A stretch of DNA of 64,000 nucleotides, from positions 62,001-126,000 of the forward strand of contig NZ_LHPC01000044.1 of NCBI RefSeq assembly GCF_001297125.1, written 5' to 3'. A program made the position numbers and the translations under genes. This document shows positions 33,890-42,403 of the stretch, piece after piece; within the stretch, counting starts at the first letter, position 1, and every line of letters begins with the position of its first letter. The notes under the pieces were generated by a model. That model worked only from the letters and a program-made list of their open reading frames with translations. It was not told where the DNA came from and made no database searches. This DNA is from Pseudomonas sp. RIT-PI-q (GTDB lineage Bacteria; Pseudomonadota; Gammaproteobacteria; Pseudomonadales; Pseudomonadaceae).

Positions 33890-34318
33890 ATGAAAACTTT
33901 TACTGCTAAACCGGAAACAGTACAGCGCGACTGGTTTGTCGTCGACGCTGCAGGTCAGACCCTGGGTCGTCTGGCCACCGAAATCGCGAGCCGTCTGCGT
34001 GGCAAGCATAAAGCTGAGTACACTCCTCACGTTGACACCGGCGATTACATCGTCGTTATCAATGCCGAGCAGATTCGTGTAACCGGTGCTAAAACCACCG
34101 ACAAAATCTACTACTCCCACTCCGGTTTCCCGGGCGGCATCAAGTCGATCAACTTCGAAAAGCTGATCGCTAAAGCCCCTGAGCGCGTGATCGAGACCGC
34201 GGTCAAAGGCATGCTGCCTAAGAACCCGCTGGGTCGCGACATGTATCGTAAGCTGAAAGTCTATGCGGGCGCTGTACACCCTCATACTGCTCAGCAGCCC
34301 CAAGAACTGAAGTTTTAA
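33890..34318 (+). CDS. rplM: 50S ribosomal protein L13
   Basis: This 142-residue ribosomal protein has the length of E. coli L13. Landmarks are 'WFVVDAAGQTLGRLATEIASRLRGKHKAEYTPHVDTGDYIV', 'YYSHSGFPGG' and 'KGMLPKNPLGRDMYRKLKVYAG'. It is cotranscribed with rpsI, 14 nt downstream, as in most bacteria. In E. coli L13 represses its own operon; no matching RNA element was identified here. Confidence 0.98.
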   Translation: MKTFTAKPETVQRDWFVVDAAGQTLGRLATEIASRLRGKHKAEYTPHVDTGDYIVVINAEQIRVTGAKTTDKIYYSHSGFPGGIKSINFEKLIAKAPERVIETAVKGMLPKNPLGRDMYRKLKVYAGAVHPHTAQQPQELKF

Positions 34319-34332
34319 CGGAATAGTTCATT

Positions 34333-34725
34333 ATGTCGGCGACTCAAAATTACGGCACTGGCCGTCGCAAGACCGCAACCGCACGCGTTTTCCTGCGTCC
34401 GGGTACTGGTAACATCTCCATCAACAACCGTTCGCTGGATAATTTCTTCGGCCGCGAAACTGCCCGCATGGTAGTTCGTCAGCCGCTGGAATTGACTGAG
34501 ACTGTCGAGAAATTCGACATCTACGTCACCGTGATCGGCGGTGGTGTAAGTGGTCAAGCTGGCGCAATCCGCCACGGTATCACTCGCGCACTGATGCAGT
34601 ACGACGAAACCCTGCGTGGCGCTCTGCGCAAAGCTGGCTTCGTTACTCGCGATGCTCGTGAAGTTGAACGTAAGAAAGTGGGTCTGCGTAAAGCGCGTAA
34701 GCGTCCGCAGTACTCGAAGCGTTAA
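34333..34725 (+). CDS. rpsI: 30S ribosomal protein S9
   Basis: The 130-residue S9 contains '[25 protein letters not shown]', '[22 protein letters not shown]' and the conserved C-terminal tail '[18 protein letters not shown]', whose final Lys-Arg contacts the P-site tRNA. It is the second gene of the rplM operon, closed by a strong terminator. Confidence 0.98.
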
Positions 34726-34746
34726 TTCGCTTTCGCGTTCAAAAAG

Positions 34747-34782
34747 AACGCCCAGTTTCCTCGCGAAGCTGGGCGTTTTTTT
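34747..34782 (+). terminator. Rho-independent terminator of the rplM-rpsI operon
   Basis: AACGCCCAG / CTGGGCGTT with a 13-nt loop, then T7. Confidence 0.92.
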
Positions 34783-34840
34783 ATGGGCGCGATTTATCAA
34801 AGAATTGCTCTGTGACAACTTGCCACATCCGTAGAGGCCC

Positions 34841-34846
34841 TATACT
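34841..34846 (+). promoter_or_regulatory. Possible -10 element of the petABC promoter
   Basis: TATACT lies 147 nt upstream of petA. A TTGCCA hexamer 15 nt further upstream is the nearest -35 candidate, at a spacing shorter than usual. Confidence 0.35.
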
Positions 34847-34992
34847 GCAAGGCTTGGCAGTGGAGCCCTTCGGTAATTACCTTGTCAGAATTGGGGCTTT
34901 TCATTACCATTCGGCAAAATTTTTATAAGTGCATAGATTTACTTAGTAGATGCCTGATTTAACAGGCCACAAAGCTGATGGGAGAGGACTGA

Positions 34993-35586
34993 ATGAGCAA
35001 TGACGGCGTGAATGCAGGCCGGCGTCGCTTCTTGGTAGCAGCCACATCCGTGGTGGGTGCTGCAGGAGCGGTGGGGGCTGCGGTCCCGTTCGTGGGGTCA
35101 TGGTTTCCCAGTGCCAAGGCGAAAGCCGCAGGTGCACCGGTGAAAGTGAATGTCAGCAAAATCGAGCCAGGCCAGCAGATGATTGCTGAGTGGCGAGGCC
35201 AGCCGGTATTTATCGTCCGCCGTACTGCGGAAATCCTGGGGAATCTGAAAAAGATCGAGGGCCAGCTATCTGACCCAACCTCCAAGAACTCGACACAACC
35301 GACCTATGTCGACCCGGAAACGCGTTCGATCAAGCCAGAGGTCCTGCTGCTGATCGGTATCTGTACGCACCTGGGTTGCTCGCCGACCTTCCGTCCAGAA
35401 GTGGCACCTGCGGATCTGGGCAAGGACTGGGTAGGTGGGTATTTCTGCCCTTGCCACGGTTCCCACTACGATCTGGCTGGCCGCGTCTACAAGTCGCAAC
35501 CTGCGCCTTTGAACCTGCCAGTTCCCCCGCATTCCTATGAGACCGATGACATCATTGTCATTGGCGTCGATACGGAGAAAGCGTGA
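34993..35586 (+). CDS. petA: Ubiquinol-cytochrome c reductase, Rieske iron-sulfur subunit
   Basis: This 197-residue subunit of the bc1 complex (complex III) holds the 2Fe-2S centre that takes electrons from ubiquinol. A twin-arginine-type N-terminus (GRRRFLVAAT) and a hydrophobic anchor come first. The cluster ligands are in 'CTHLGC' (C124, H126, C129) and 'CPCHGS' (C152, C154, H155), complete with the disulfide cysteines. It overlaps petB by one base (TGATG), so petABC forms one operon. Confidence 0.97.
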   Translation: MSNDGVNAGRRRFLVAATSVVGAAGAVGAAVPFVGSWFPSAKAKAAGAPVKVNVSKIEPGQQMIAEWRGQPVFIVRRTAEILGNLKKIEGQLSDPTSKNSTQPTYVDPETRSIKPEVLLLIGICTHLGCSPTFRPEVAPADLGKDWVGGYFCPCHGSHYDLAGRVYKSQPAPLNLPVPPHSYETDDIIVIGVDTEKA

Positions 35587-36797
35587 TGAGCAAGTTCATG
35601 GATTGGGTCGATGCGCGCTTTCCCGCGACCAAAATGTGGGAAGACCATCTCAGCAAGTACTACGCCCCGAAGAACTTCAACTTCTTCTATTTCTTTGGCT
35701 CCCTGGCGCTGCTCGTTCTGGTCAACCAGATCGTTACCGGTGTCTGGCTGACCATGAGCTACACCCCGTCGGCGGAAGAAGCGTTTGCTTCCGTCGAATA
35801 CATCATGCGCGACGTCGAGTACGGCTCGATCCTGCGTCTGCTGCACTCCACCGGCGCCTCGGCGTTCTTCATCGTGGTCTATCTGCACATGTTCCGTGGC
35901 TTGCTCTACGGTTCGTACCAGAAGCCGCGTGAGCTGGTGTGGGTGTTCGGCATGCTGATCTACCTGGCGCTGATGGCTGAAGCCTTCATGGGTTACCTGC
36001 TGCCGTGGGGCCAGATGTCCTACTGGGGGGCCCAGGTGATCATCTCGCTGTTCGGTGCGATCCCGGTCATCGGCAACGACCTGACCCAGTGGATCCGTGG
36101 TGACTACCTGATTTCCGGTATTACCCTGAACCGCTTCTTCGCCCTGCACGTCGTGGCCTTGCCGATCGTGATTCTCGGTCTGGTGGTGCTGCACGTACTG
36201 GCGCTGCACGAAGTCGGTTCGAACAACCCGGACGGCGTCGACATCAAGAAATTCAAAGACGAAAACGGCGTACCGCTGGACGGCATTGCCTTCCATCCGT
36301 ACTACACCGTGAAAGATATCGTCGGCGTAGTGGTGTTCCTGTTCATCTTCTGCTCGATCGTGTTCTTCTTCCCGGAAATGGGCGGTTACTTCCTCGAGAA
36401 GCCGAACTTTGAAGTGGCGAACGCCTTCAAGACCCCAGAGCACATCGCTCCGGTCTGGTACTTCACACCGTTCTACGCGATTCTGCGGGCGATTCCGGAC
36501 AAGCTCCTGGGCGTTATCGCCATGGGCGCGGCCATCGCTGTGCTGTTCGTCCTGCCATGGCTCGACCGGAGCCCGGTCAAGTCGATGCGCTACAAAGGCT
36601 GGTTGAGCAAGATCTGGCTTTGGGTGTTCTGCATTTCGTTCGTGATCCTGGGCATTCTGGGCGTGTTGGCCCCGACGCCTGAGCGCACGCTGCTGTCGCA
36701 GGTATGTACCTTCCTGTACTTCGCCTACTTCATTCTGATGCCGTTCTACACCAGGCTCGAGAAGACCAAACCGGTTCCGGAAAGGGTGACTGGCTGA
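35586..36797 (+). CDS. petB: Ubiquinol-cytochrome c reductase, cytochrome b subunit
   Basis: This 403-residue membrane subunit carries hemes bL and bH, with about eight helices. Landmarks include 'LLHSTGASAFFIVVYLHMFRGL' (heme His), 'GYLLPWGQMSYWGAQVI' (Qo site), 'FFALHVVALPIVILGLVVLHVLAL' (heme His pair) and the 'PEHIAPVWYF' block, a variant of the PEWY loop. Its start overlaps the petA stop codon and its stop codon overlaps the petC start. Confidence 0.97.
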   Translation: MSKFMDWVDARFPATKMWEDHLSKYYAPKNFNFFYFFGSLALLVLVNQIVTGVWLTMSYTPSAEEAFASVEYIMRDVEYGSILRLLHSTGASAFFIVVYLHMFRGLLYGSYQKPRELVWVFGMLIYLALMAEAFMGYLLPWGQMSYWGAQVIISLFGAIPVIGNDLTQWIRGDYLISGITLNRFFALHVVALPIVILGLVVLHVLALHEVGSNNPDGVDIKKFKDENGVPLDGIAFHPYYTVKDIVGVVVFLFIFCSIVFFFPEMGGYFLEKPNFEVANAFKTPEHIAPVWYFTPFYAILRAIPDKLLGVIAMGAAIAVLFVLPWLDRSPVKSMRYKGWLSKIWLWVFCISFVILGILGVLAPTPERTLLSQVCTFLYFAYFILMPFYTRLEKTKPVPERVTG

Positions 36798-37579
36798 TGA
36801 AAAAGCTATTTGCTGTACTGATTCTTGCTGCCATGCCTGTACTGTCCTTCGCGGCTGAACACGGTGGTCCTGAGCTGGAAAAGGTCGACATCGACGTTTC
36901 CGACAAGGCTGCCATGCAAGATGGCGCGCGTACGTTCGCCAACTATTGCATGGGCTGCCACAGCGCCAAGTTCCAGCGTTACGAGCGTGTTGCCGATGAC
37001 CTGGGCATTCCACACGATCTGATGCTCTCGAAGCTGGTGTTCACTGGCGCCAAGATCGGCGACCACATGAGCATTGGCATGCAACCGGCTGACGCCAAGA
37101 CCTGGTTCGGTGCGGCGCCGCCCGACCTGACCCTGGTCGCCCGTGTTCGTGGTACTGACTGGCTCTACGGCTACCTGAAGTCTTTCTACGAAGACCCGGC
37201 GCGTCCTTGGGGTGTGAACAACAAGGTGTTCCCGAACGTGGGTATGCCTAACGTGCTGGTTGGCCTGCAAGGTCGTCAGGTCGTTGGTTGCAAACAGGTT
37301 CAGATCGTCGAAGACGGCAAGAAGCAATATGACCCGCTGACCGGTACTGCGCTGACTCATGAAGCGTGCGATCAGCTGACCATTGTGCCGAAGAGTGGTG
37401 CCCTGACCGAAGAGCAGTTCGATGAGAAGGTCAAGAATCTGGTAACCTTCCTCGCTTACTCGGCTAACCCGGTTAAGCTGCAACATCAGCGCATCGGTAC
37501 TTATGTATTGCTGTACCTGGCGTTCTTCTTCGTATTCGCCTATTTGCTCAAGCGCGAATACTGGAAAGATGTGCACTGA
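36797..37579 (+). CDS. petC: Ubiquinol-cytochrome c reductase, cytochrome c1 subunit
   Basis: The 260-residue precursor has a cleavable signal peptide (MKKLFAVLILAAMPVLSFAA), the heme-c motif CMGCH at 51-55 and a C-terminal anchor helix 'GTYVLLYLAFFFVFAYLLKREYW'. It passes electrons from the Rieske protein to soluble cytochrome c or c4. It is the last petABC gene; the ATG overlaps the petB TGA by one base. Confidence 0.97.
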   Translation: MKKLFAVLILAAMPVLSFAAEHGGPELEKVDIDVSDKAAMQDGARTFANYCMGCHSAKFQRYERVADDLGIPHDLMLSKLVFTGAKIGDHMSIGMQPADAKTWFGAAPPDLTLVARVRGTDWLYGYLKSFYEDPARPWGVNNKVFPNVGMPNVLVGLQGRQVVGCKQVQIVEDGKKQYDPLTGTALTHEACDQLTIVPKSGALTEEQFDEKVKNLVTFLAYSANPVKLQHQRIGTYVLLYLAFFFVFAYLLKREYWKDVH

Positions 37580-37605
37580 TAGAGCTTCAAGCAATTGCTG
37601 TTAAT

Positions 37606-37693
37606 CGCGCGCGCCCAAGGGCGTCTCTGAAGGTGTAACGAGCCTGGTCATCCAGGCGTTACGGGAGGCGCCCTCTGGGCGCGTGCGTTTTTC
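37606..37693 (+). terminator. Long imperfect hairpin and terminator between petC and sspA
   Basis: An inverted repeat of about 75 nt pairs GCGCGCCCAAGGGCG...GTGTAACG with CGTTACGGG...CGCCCTCTGGGCGCG around an inner GCCTGG-TCAT-CCAGGC stem. TTTTT follows at 37688-37692. It probably terminates petABC, and its size leaves room for a regulatory function. Confidence 0.75.
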
Positions 37694-37729
37694 CGCTTCC
37701 GATAATTTCAACAAGCGAGGAGGACCGCC

Positions 37730-38347
37730 ATGGGCGTGACCAATCGGTTGGCCTGTTACTCCGACCCCGCCGACCACTATTCCCACCGAGTGCGCATCGT
37801 ACTTGCAGAGAAGGGTGTCAGCGCCGAGATCATTTACGTGGAAGCTGGTCGCCAGCCGCCTAAACTGATTGAAGTGAACCCTTACGGCAGCTTGCCCACC
37901 CTGGTCGATCGTGACCTGGCGTTGTGGGAGTCGACCGTGGTGATGGAATATCTGGATGAGCGTTACCCGCACCCGCCGTTACTGCCGGTTTATCCAGTGG
38001 CGCGTGCCAACAGCCGTCTACTGATTCATCGTATTCAGCGTGACTGGTGTGGCCTGGTGGATCTGATCCTGGATTCCCGGTCCAAGGAAGCAGCCCGTGT
38101 CGTGGCTCGTAAAGAGCTGCGCGAAAGCCTGACTGGCGTGTCGCCGTTGTTTGCCGACAAGCCGTTTTTCCTCAGTGAGGAACAAAGTCTGGTGGATTGC
38201 TGCCTATTGCCAATACTCTGGCGATTGCCGATTCTGGGTATAGAACTGCCGCGGCCTGCCAAGCCGCTGCTTGATTATATGGAGCGCTCGTTTGCGCGTG
38301 AGGCTTTCCAGGCGAGTCTGTCTGGTGTCGAACGCGATATGCGCTAA
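37730..38347 (+). CDS. sspA: Stringent starvation protein A (SspA)
   Basis: The 205-residue protein has a glutathione-S-transferase fold without GST activity and binds RNA polymerase to modulate transcription under stress. The N-terminal thioredoxin-like domain starts 'LACYSDPADHYSHRVRIVLAEKGV', and 'EVNPYGSLPTLVDRDLALWES' replaces the usual glutathione site. The sspA-sspB order with a 16-nt gap is the standard arrangement. A GCGAGGAGG ribosome-binding site precedes the start. Confidence 0.96.
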   Translation: MGVTNRLACYSDPADHYSHRVRIVLAEKGVSAEIIYVEAGRQPPKLIEVNPYGSLPTLVDRDLALWESTVVMEYLDERYPHPPLLPVYPVARANSRLLIHRIQRDWCGLVDLILDSRSKEAARVVARKELRESLTGVSPLFADKPFFLSEEQSLVDCCLLPILWRLPILGIELPRPAKPLLDYMERSFAREAFQASLSGVERDMR

Positions 38348-38363
38348 GGCTTAAGGAGCCGCT

Positions 38364-38777
38364 ATGAACTCCAGTCGACCTTATCTGGTCCGCGCGCTCT
38401 ACGAGTGGATTGTGGACAACGATTGCACCCCGCACATGCTGGTCAATTCCGAGTATCCGTCGGTGCAGGTGCCTCAGGGTTTCGCCAGTGACGGACAGAT
38501 TGTCCTGAACGTATCGCCGGCCGCCGTGCGCCATATGCACATGGACAACGAAGCGGTCAGCTTCGAAGGGCGCTTCGGTGGCGTGCCGCACACGCTGTAC
38601 GTGCCTATCGCATCGATCCTGGGCATTTACGCCCGGGAGAACGGTCAGGGCATGGTGTTTGATCTGGAATCGCCTATGGAAGACGAGGAAGAGATCGAGC
38701 CGGATGACGATATCCCGCCACCCGACAGCGAGCCGCCGCGGCCAAGCGGTCGACCGAGTTTGAAGGTGGTGAAGTAA
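38364..38777 (+). CDS. sspB: ClpXP adaptor / stringent starvation protein B (SspB)
   Basis: This 137-residue adaptor delivers ssrA-tagged proteins to ClpXP. The folded domain, 'RPYLVRALYEWIVDNDCTPHMLV' to 'LYVPIASILGIYARENGQGMVF', binds the tag. An acidic, proline-rich linker (EDEEEIEPDDDIPPPDSEPP) leads to a C-terminal ClpX-docking tail, 'RPSLKVVK'. The last codons of the tail are part of a perfect 35-bp palindrome with the terminator. Cotranscribed with sspA. Confidence 0.95.
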   Translation: MNSSRPYLVRALYEWIVDNDCTPHMLVNSEYPSVQVPQGFASDGQIVLNVSPAAVRHMHMDNEAVSFEGRFGGVPHTLYVPIASILGIYARENGQGMVFDLESPMEDEEEIEPDDDIPPPDSEPPRPSGRPSLKVVK

Positions 38778-38831
38778 TAAAAAAGGCGATCCGAATGGAT
38801 CGCCTTTTTTATTACTTCACCACCTTCAAAC
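38758..38831 (+). terminator. Terminator inside a perfect 35-bp palindrome overlapping the sspB 3' end
   Basis: Arms 38758-38792 and 38797-38831 are perfect reverse complements with a 4-nt loop (GAAT). The inner part, AAAAAAGGCGATCC/GGATCGCCTTTTTT, is an ordinary terminator. The outer part duplicates in inverted form the codons for the SspB C-terminus and its stop. Confidence 0.92.
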
Positions 38832-38835
38832 CGTG

Positions 38836-38945
38836 TAGGAGCTGTCGAGAGAAACGAGGCTGCGATCTTTTGATTTTGATTTTGATTTTTAAGATCAAAA
38901 GATCGCAGCCTCGTTTCTCTCGACAGCTCCTACACAGCTCCTACA
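38836..38945. repeat. Long REP-type inverted repeat with hexamer repeat in its loop
   Basis: Arms of over 40 nt (TGTAGGAGCTGTCGAGAG.. and inverse) enclose three TGATTT units. The right end carries a tandem copy of ACAGCTCCTAC. Confidence 0.85.
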
Positions 38946-38953
38946 GATCGGTA

Positions 38954-39535
38954 TCAGTCGATGTATTCGAACAGCTTCACGATCTTCTGCACGCCAGAAA
39001 CGCCTTGCACCAGATTGGTCGCCTGGGCAGCTTCCTGCTTGGTCAGCAGACCCAGCAAATAGACGATGCCGTTCTCGGTCACCACCTTGATGCGCGAACC
39101 CGGGATGTTCGGGTCGGTGAGCATCTGCGTCTTGATCTTGGAGGTCAGCCAGGTGTCGTTCTGGCGGGCAAGGAAGCCGGAAGGTGGCAGCACTTGCAGT
39201 TCGTTGTGCACCGTCTTCACCCGCTGAACCGCAGCAGCGGCCTGTTCGGCCTTGGCCTTGAGGTCGGCGCGCGGGGTTTGCCCGGCGAGCAGCACGACGC
39301 CGTTGAAGCTGGTAACGACGATGTGCGAGTCGTTGTCCAGGGCCGGATCGGCCTTGGCGATGTTCACACCAACCTTGGTGTCGATCAGGGAGTCGTCGAT
39401 CTTGCTGCCGAAGGTGCGGGTGCCGCGGTCATCTTCAATCGGCGCTTCACGGCTGGCGTTCACCACCGAGGTGCAGCCGCTGATGCCGACGAGGCACAGG
39501 GTCAAGGCCAGTAGGCCTAGGCGATTAGGGGTCAT
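38954..39535 (-). CDS. dolP: Outer-membrane lipoprotein DolP (YraP), dual BON domain
   Basis: The 193-residue lipoprotein has the lipobox 'VGISGC' (Cys21) and two BON domains: 'IDTKVGVNIAKADPALDNDSHIVVTSFNGVVLLAGQTP' and 'LTSKIKTQMLTDPNIPGSRIKVVTENGIVYLLGLLT'. DolP binds anionic phospholipid at division sites and supports outer-membrane integrity and BAM function. Its start overlaps the stop codon of the SIS-domain gene by 4 nt, matching the E. coli yraM-yraN-diaA-dolP order. Confidence 0.93.
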   Translation of the reverse strand: MTPNRLGLLALTLCLVGISGCTSVVNASREAPIEDDRGTRTFGSKIDDSLIDTKVGVNIAKADPALDNDSHIVVTSFNGVVLLAGQTPRADLKAKAEQAAAAVQRVKTVHNELQVLPPSGFLARQNDTWLTSKIKTQMLTDPNIPGSRIKVVTENGIVYLLGLLTKQEAAQATNLVQGVSGVQKIVKLFEYID

Positions 39536-40125
39536 TCTTCACTCCCGAACAGTTGGCTGTCGATCAAGTCGCAAAGGCAATGGATCGCCAGCAGGTGGAC
39601 TTCCTGAATACGTGCAGTGACGTTGGCCGGTACGCGAATCTCAACGTCCTCGGGCAAAAGCAGTGACGCCATGCCGCCGCCGTCACGACCCGTCAATGCT
39701 ACGACAATCATTTCGCGATCATGTGCGGCCTGGATCGCTTGAATTATGTTTGCCGAGTTGCCGCTGGTGGAAATGGCCAGCAATACGTCACCCGGCTGGC
39801 CAAGGGCGCGGATCTGTTTGGAGAAGATTTCGTTGTAGCTGTAGTCGTTGGCGATCGAGGTGATCGTCGAGCTGTCGGTGGTCAGCGCGATGGCTGGCAG
39901 GCTCGGGCGTTCGCGTTCGAAGCGGTTAAGCAGCTCGGACGAGAAGTGCTGGGCATCGCCGGCAGAGCCGCCGTTGCCGCAGGAGAGCATTTTGCCTTCG
40001 TTGAGCAAGGCGTTGACCATGACCTGGCTGGCTTGCTCGATGTGCGGTGCAAGTACTTCCATCGCCTGTTGCTTGGTGTCGATACTGGCCTGAAAAAGCT
40101 GGCGAATTCGGGATTGCATGTCCAT
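39532..40125 (-). CDS. diaA: SIS-domain protein DiaA/GmhA-like
   Basis: The 197-residue SIS-domain protein has 'LLNEGKMLSCGNGGSAGDAQHFSSELLNRFE' (sugar-phosphate-binding loop), 'LGQPGDVLLAISTSGNSANI' and 'VALTGRDGGGM'. By gene order it is the DiaA homologue, which stimulates DnaA assembly at oriC. Pseudomonas annotations often call the same protein phosphoheptose isomerase (GmhA), and sequence alone does not separate the two. The start is MDMQSRIRQL; the longer upstream frame is not supported. Confidence 0.88.
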   Translation of the reverse strand: MDMQSRIRQLFQASIDTKQQAMEVLAPHIEQASQVMVNALLNEGKMLSCGNGGSAGDAQHFSSELLNRFERERPSLPAIALTTDSSTITSIANDYSYNEIFSKQIRALGQPGDVLLAISTSGNSANIIQAIQAAHDREMIVVALTGRDGGGMASLLLPEDVEIRVPANVTARIQEVHLLAIHCLCDLIDSQLFGSEE

Positions 40126-40229
40126 CTGTGTGACCTTAATTAGCGCGGCTACTCGGCACATGAATGTGCAGCCCGCAAAGCAAAGAGCAAAAGTGTTGGG
40201 TGAAAGTGTCCGGTTCGGGACGTGCGCGA

Positions 40230-40592
40230 TCAGCTGTCGAAGGCATTCTGCAACCAGTTCAACTGATCGAGGTTGCTGTCGATGGCAACCACGTCGAAAC
40301 GGCAAGGGGAATTGGCCCAACGCGACTCGCGCTGAAGAAAATACTGCGCGGCAAAAATCAGTTTCTGCCGTTTGCGCTCATCGATGCTATCGAGCGCGCC
40401 ACCCCATTGAGTGTTTTTTCTGTAGCGAACTTCAACGAATACTACTGTATCGCCATCAAGCATGACCAGATCAAGCTCGCCGCGTTTACACAACCAGTTC
40501 TGCGCCAGTAGGCGCAGACCTCGTTGTTGAAGATGCTCGAGCGCATGCCGCTCGGCATCTTTACCGCTTTGCTGGCGTGACCTGTCGGGCAT
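40230..40592 (-). CDS. yraN: YraN family (UPF0102) endonuclease-like protein
   Basis: The 120-residue protein has a PD-(D/E)xK nuclease-like core: 'GELDLVMLDGDTVVFVEVRYR' gives the D-(x)n-ExR/K pattern, preceded by 'AERHALEHLQQRGLRLLAQNW'. The function is unproven; the family is related to Holliday-junction resolvase folds. ATG 40592 overlaps the lpoA stop codon by one base (TGATG), so translation is coupled. The longer upstream frame would run into lpoA. Confidence 0.9.
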   Translation of the reverse strand: MPDRSRQQSGKDAERHALEHLQQRGLRLLAQNWLCKRGELDLVMLDGDTVVFVEVRYRKNTQWGGALDSIDERKRQKLIFAAQYFLQRESRWANSPCRFDVVAIDSNLDQLNWLQNAFDS

Positions 40593-42403
40593 CAGCGCGG
40601 GGTGTCCGGCAGGCGTTGAACCTGGCCGTTGACGAACTGCGCCCATGGCAACTGGCGCACGACTCGTTGGTTTTGAGTCATGCCCAGGCTGCCCGATTGA
40701 CCCTCGATGCGGCTGTCCGGCAAGGCCTTGAGCTGGCCCAGGCGCGGCGCCAGGCGATAGGCATCAACACCCATCGCGTAGAGGCGGCCGAGGCTGCCAC
40801 CGGCCTGTGGCCATTGTGCAGTGACCTGTTTACGCAGTGGATCATTGGCATCCAGCAACCATGGGGTTTCGCAGAAGCGAATGCCGTTCATGTCGTTGTA
40901 CTGGTTGACGTCGCCGCTGGCGCTGAACACGTGGGACGTGGCGTAAACCGGCACGTCACCCGCGTATTGGAAGTTCAGGGTCGGCTTGATCTGCTGGGCC
41001 TGCTGAGGCGTGGCGGCCAGGAAGATGAACTCGATGTCCTGGCGACGCGAAGGCTGGGCCGCTACCTGCCCACCCACGGTGCTTTGCAGGCTCTTGGCGC
41101 GGCCTTCGCTCTGACGCAGCTGGAACATGTCGGCAATCTGCTGCGCCAGTTGCACTGGCTGGTCGACGCGTTCGGTAGCGACAATGCTGCCACCGTTGGC
41201 CTGCCAGTCCTGGCTGAACGCCTTGAGAACGCGATCGCCCCATTCGCCTTTCGGCACCATGATCGCGGCGCGATGCAGGCCGTCGGCGCGAGCACGGCGG
41301 GACACTTCGCGGGCTTCGTCTTCAGCGGCAAGGCCGAACTGGAACAGCTGGGCCGGACCTTGTTCGCCTTCGCTGTAGTTCAGCGCCAGGGTAGTGATCG
41401 GCAGTTGCGGGCGAGTGCTGAGCTGTTTGACCAGCGGCTTCTCCAGCGGGCCGACCACTAATTGCACGCCGTCGGCCTGCGCCTTGCGATAGAACTCGTC
41501 CATCGACGTCAGCTTGGAGCTGTCATAAAACTCGATGGCTGGCGGCTTCTGCCCGGCTTGTTGGGCCTGGTAATGAGCGGCCATGAAGCCTTCACGCAGT
41601 GCTTTACCGACCGAGGCCAGCGGACCGTCTTGCGGCAGCAGCAGGGCGATTTTCCCCAGCGGCTGGCTGGCCAGTTCCTTGAGCTTGGTCAGTGGCAGCG
41701 GCAATTGAATGGCGGCCGGGTGCTTCGGATTCTGTGCGCGCCAGTTGTCGATTGCGGCTTGTTGCTGTTCCAGGGTGCCGGCAGATTTCACGGCCAGCGC
41801 CAGGCCCATCCAGCCGCCGAGGTCATCGGTGGTGGTCGGTTGCAATTGATCGGTCGGCAGCGAAGCGATCAGGGTCCAGATCGCTTCGTGGTTTTTGCTC
41901 GCCGCTTCACCTTCCAGCATCGGCGCAATAAAGATGCGCTCGCGTGCGGCAGCCAGGGTCTGGCCATCGGCTTCAAGGGCGCGGGCGTGAACGGTGCCGG
42001 TGCGAACCTGTTGCTCGACGGGCAGTTCGCTCAGGCGTTGCAGGCTCGGATGACTCAAGGCCGTCAGCGCCGCTTTGGGCTGATTGCGGACCATTGCCAG
42101 CTCAGCCGCCAGGGTGCTGGCGAAGACCTGCGGGCCAGGCTTGAGTGTTTCGACCGGCACTTGTTGCAGGATTTGCGCGGACTGGCCGGCATTACCCTGA
42201 CGATAGGCCAGGTCTGCCGCGCTCAGGCGCAATAGAGCCGCTTCTTCCGGCGTTTTGCTTTTGGCGGCCTGGTCGAGCAGCTGCTCGATACTGGCATCCG
42301 GGGTGCGTGGAAGTTCGCCAAGGCTGGAAGAGGGCGAGCTGGCGCAAGCCGCCAGCAAGGCAGCGAGGCAGAGGGCAGTGAACAGCCGCAGGCAAGCGAT
42401 CAT
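40592..42403 (-). CDS. lpoA: Penicillin-binding protein activator LpoA
   Basis: This 603-residue outer-membrane lipoprotein activates the peptidoglycan synthase PBP1a. The lipobox is 'LLAACA' (Cys20). An N-terminal helical TPR-like half ('DLAYRQGNAGQSAQILQQV') is followed by the LppC periplasmic-binding-like domain from about 250 ('GKIALLLPQDGPLASVGKALREGFMAAHY'). The gene order rsmI / lpoA-yraN-diaA-dolP supports the assignment. The start MIACLRLF is preferred because it gives a proper lipoprotein signal. Confidence 0.93.
   Translation of the reverse strand: MIACLRLFTALCLAALLAACASSPSSSLGELPRTPDASIEQLLDQAAKSKTPEEAALLRLSAADLAYRQGNAGQSAQILQQVPVETLKPGPQVFASTLAAELAMVRNQPKAALTALSHPSLQRLSELPVEQQVRTGTVHARALEADGQTLAAARERIFIAPMLEGEAASKNHEAIWTLIASLPTDQLQPTTTDDLGGWMGLALAVKSAGTLEQQQAAIDNWRAQNPKHPAAIQLPLPLTKLKELASQPLGKIALLLPQDGPLASVGKALREGFMAAHYQAQQAGQKPPAIEFYDSSKLTSMDEFYRKAQADGVQLVVGPLEKPLVKQLSTRPQLPITTLALNYSEGEQGPAQLFQFGLAAEDEAREVSRRARADGLHRAAIMVPKGEWGDRVLKAFSQDWQANGGSIVATERVDQPVQLAQQIADMFQLRQSEGRAKSLQSTVGGQVAAQPSRRQDIEFIFLAATPQQAQQIKPTLNFQYAGDVPVYATSHVFSASGDVNQYNDMNGIRFCETPWLLDANDPLRKQVTAQWPQAGGSLGRLYAMGVDAYRLAPRLGQLKALPDSRIEGQSGSLGMTQNQRVVRQLPWAQFVNGQVQRLPDTPR

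Noticed and set aside
33727..33909. 60-codon plus-strand frame upstream of rplM
   Set aside because: It runs into rplM in another frame. The region is better read as promoter and leader.
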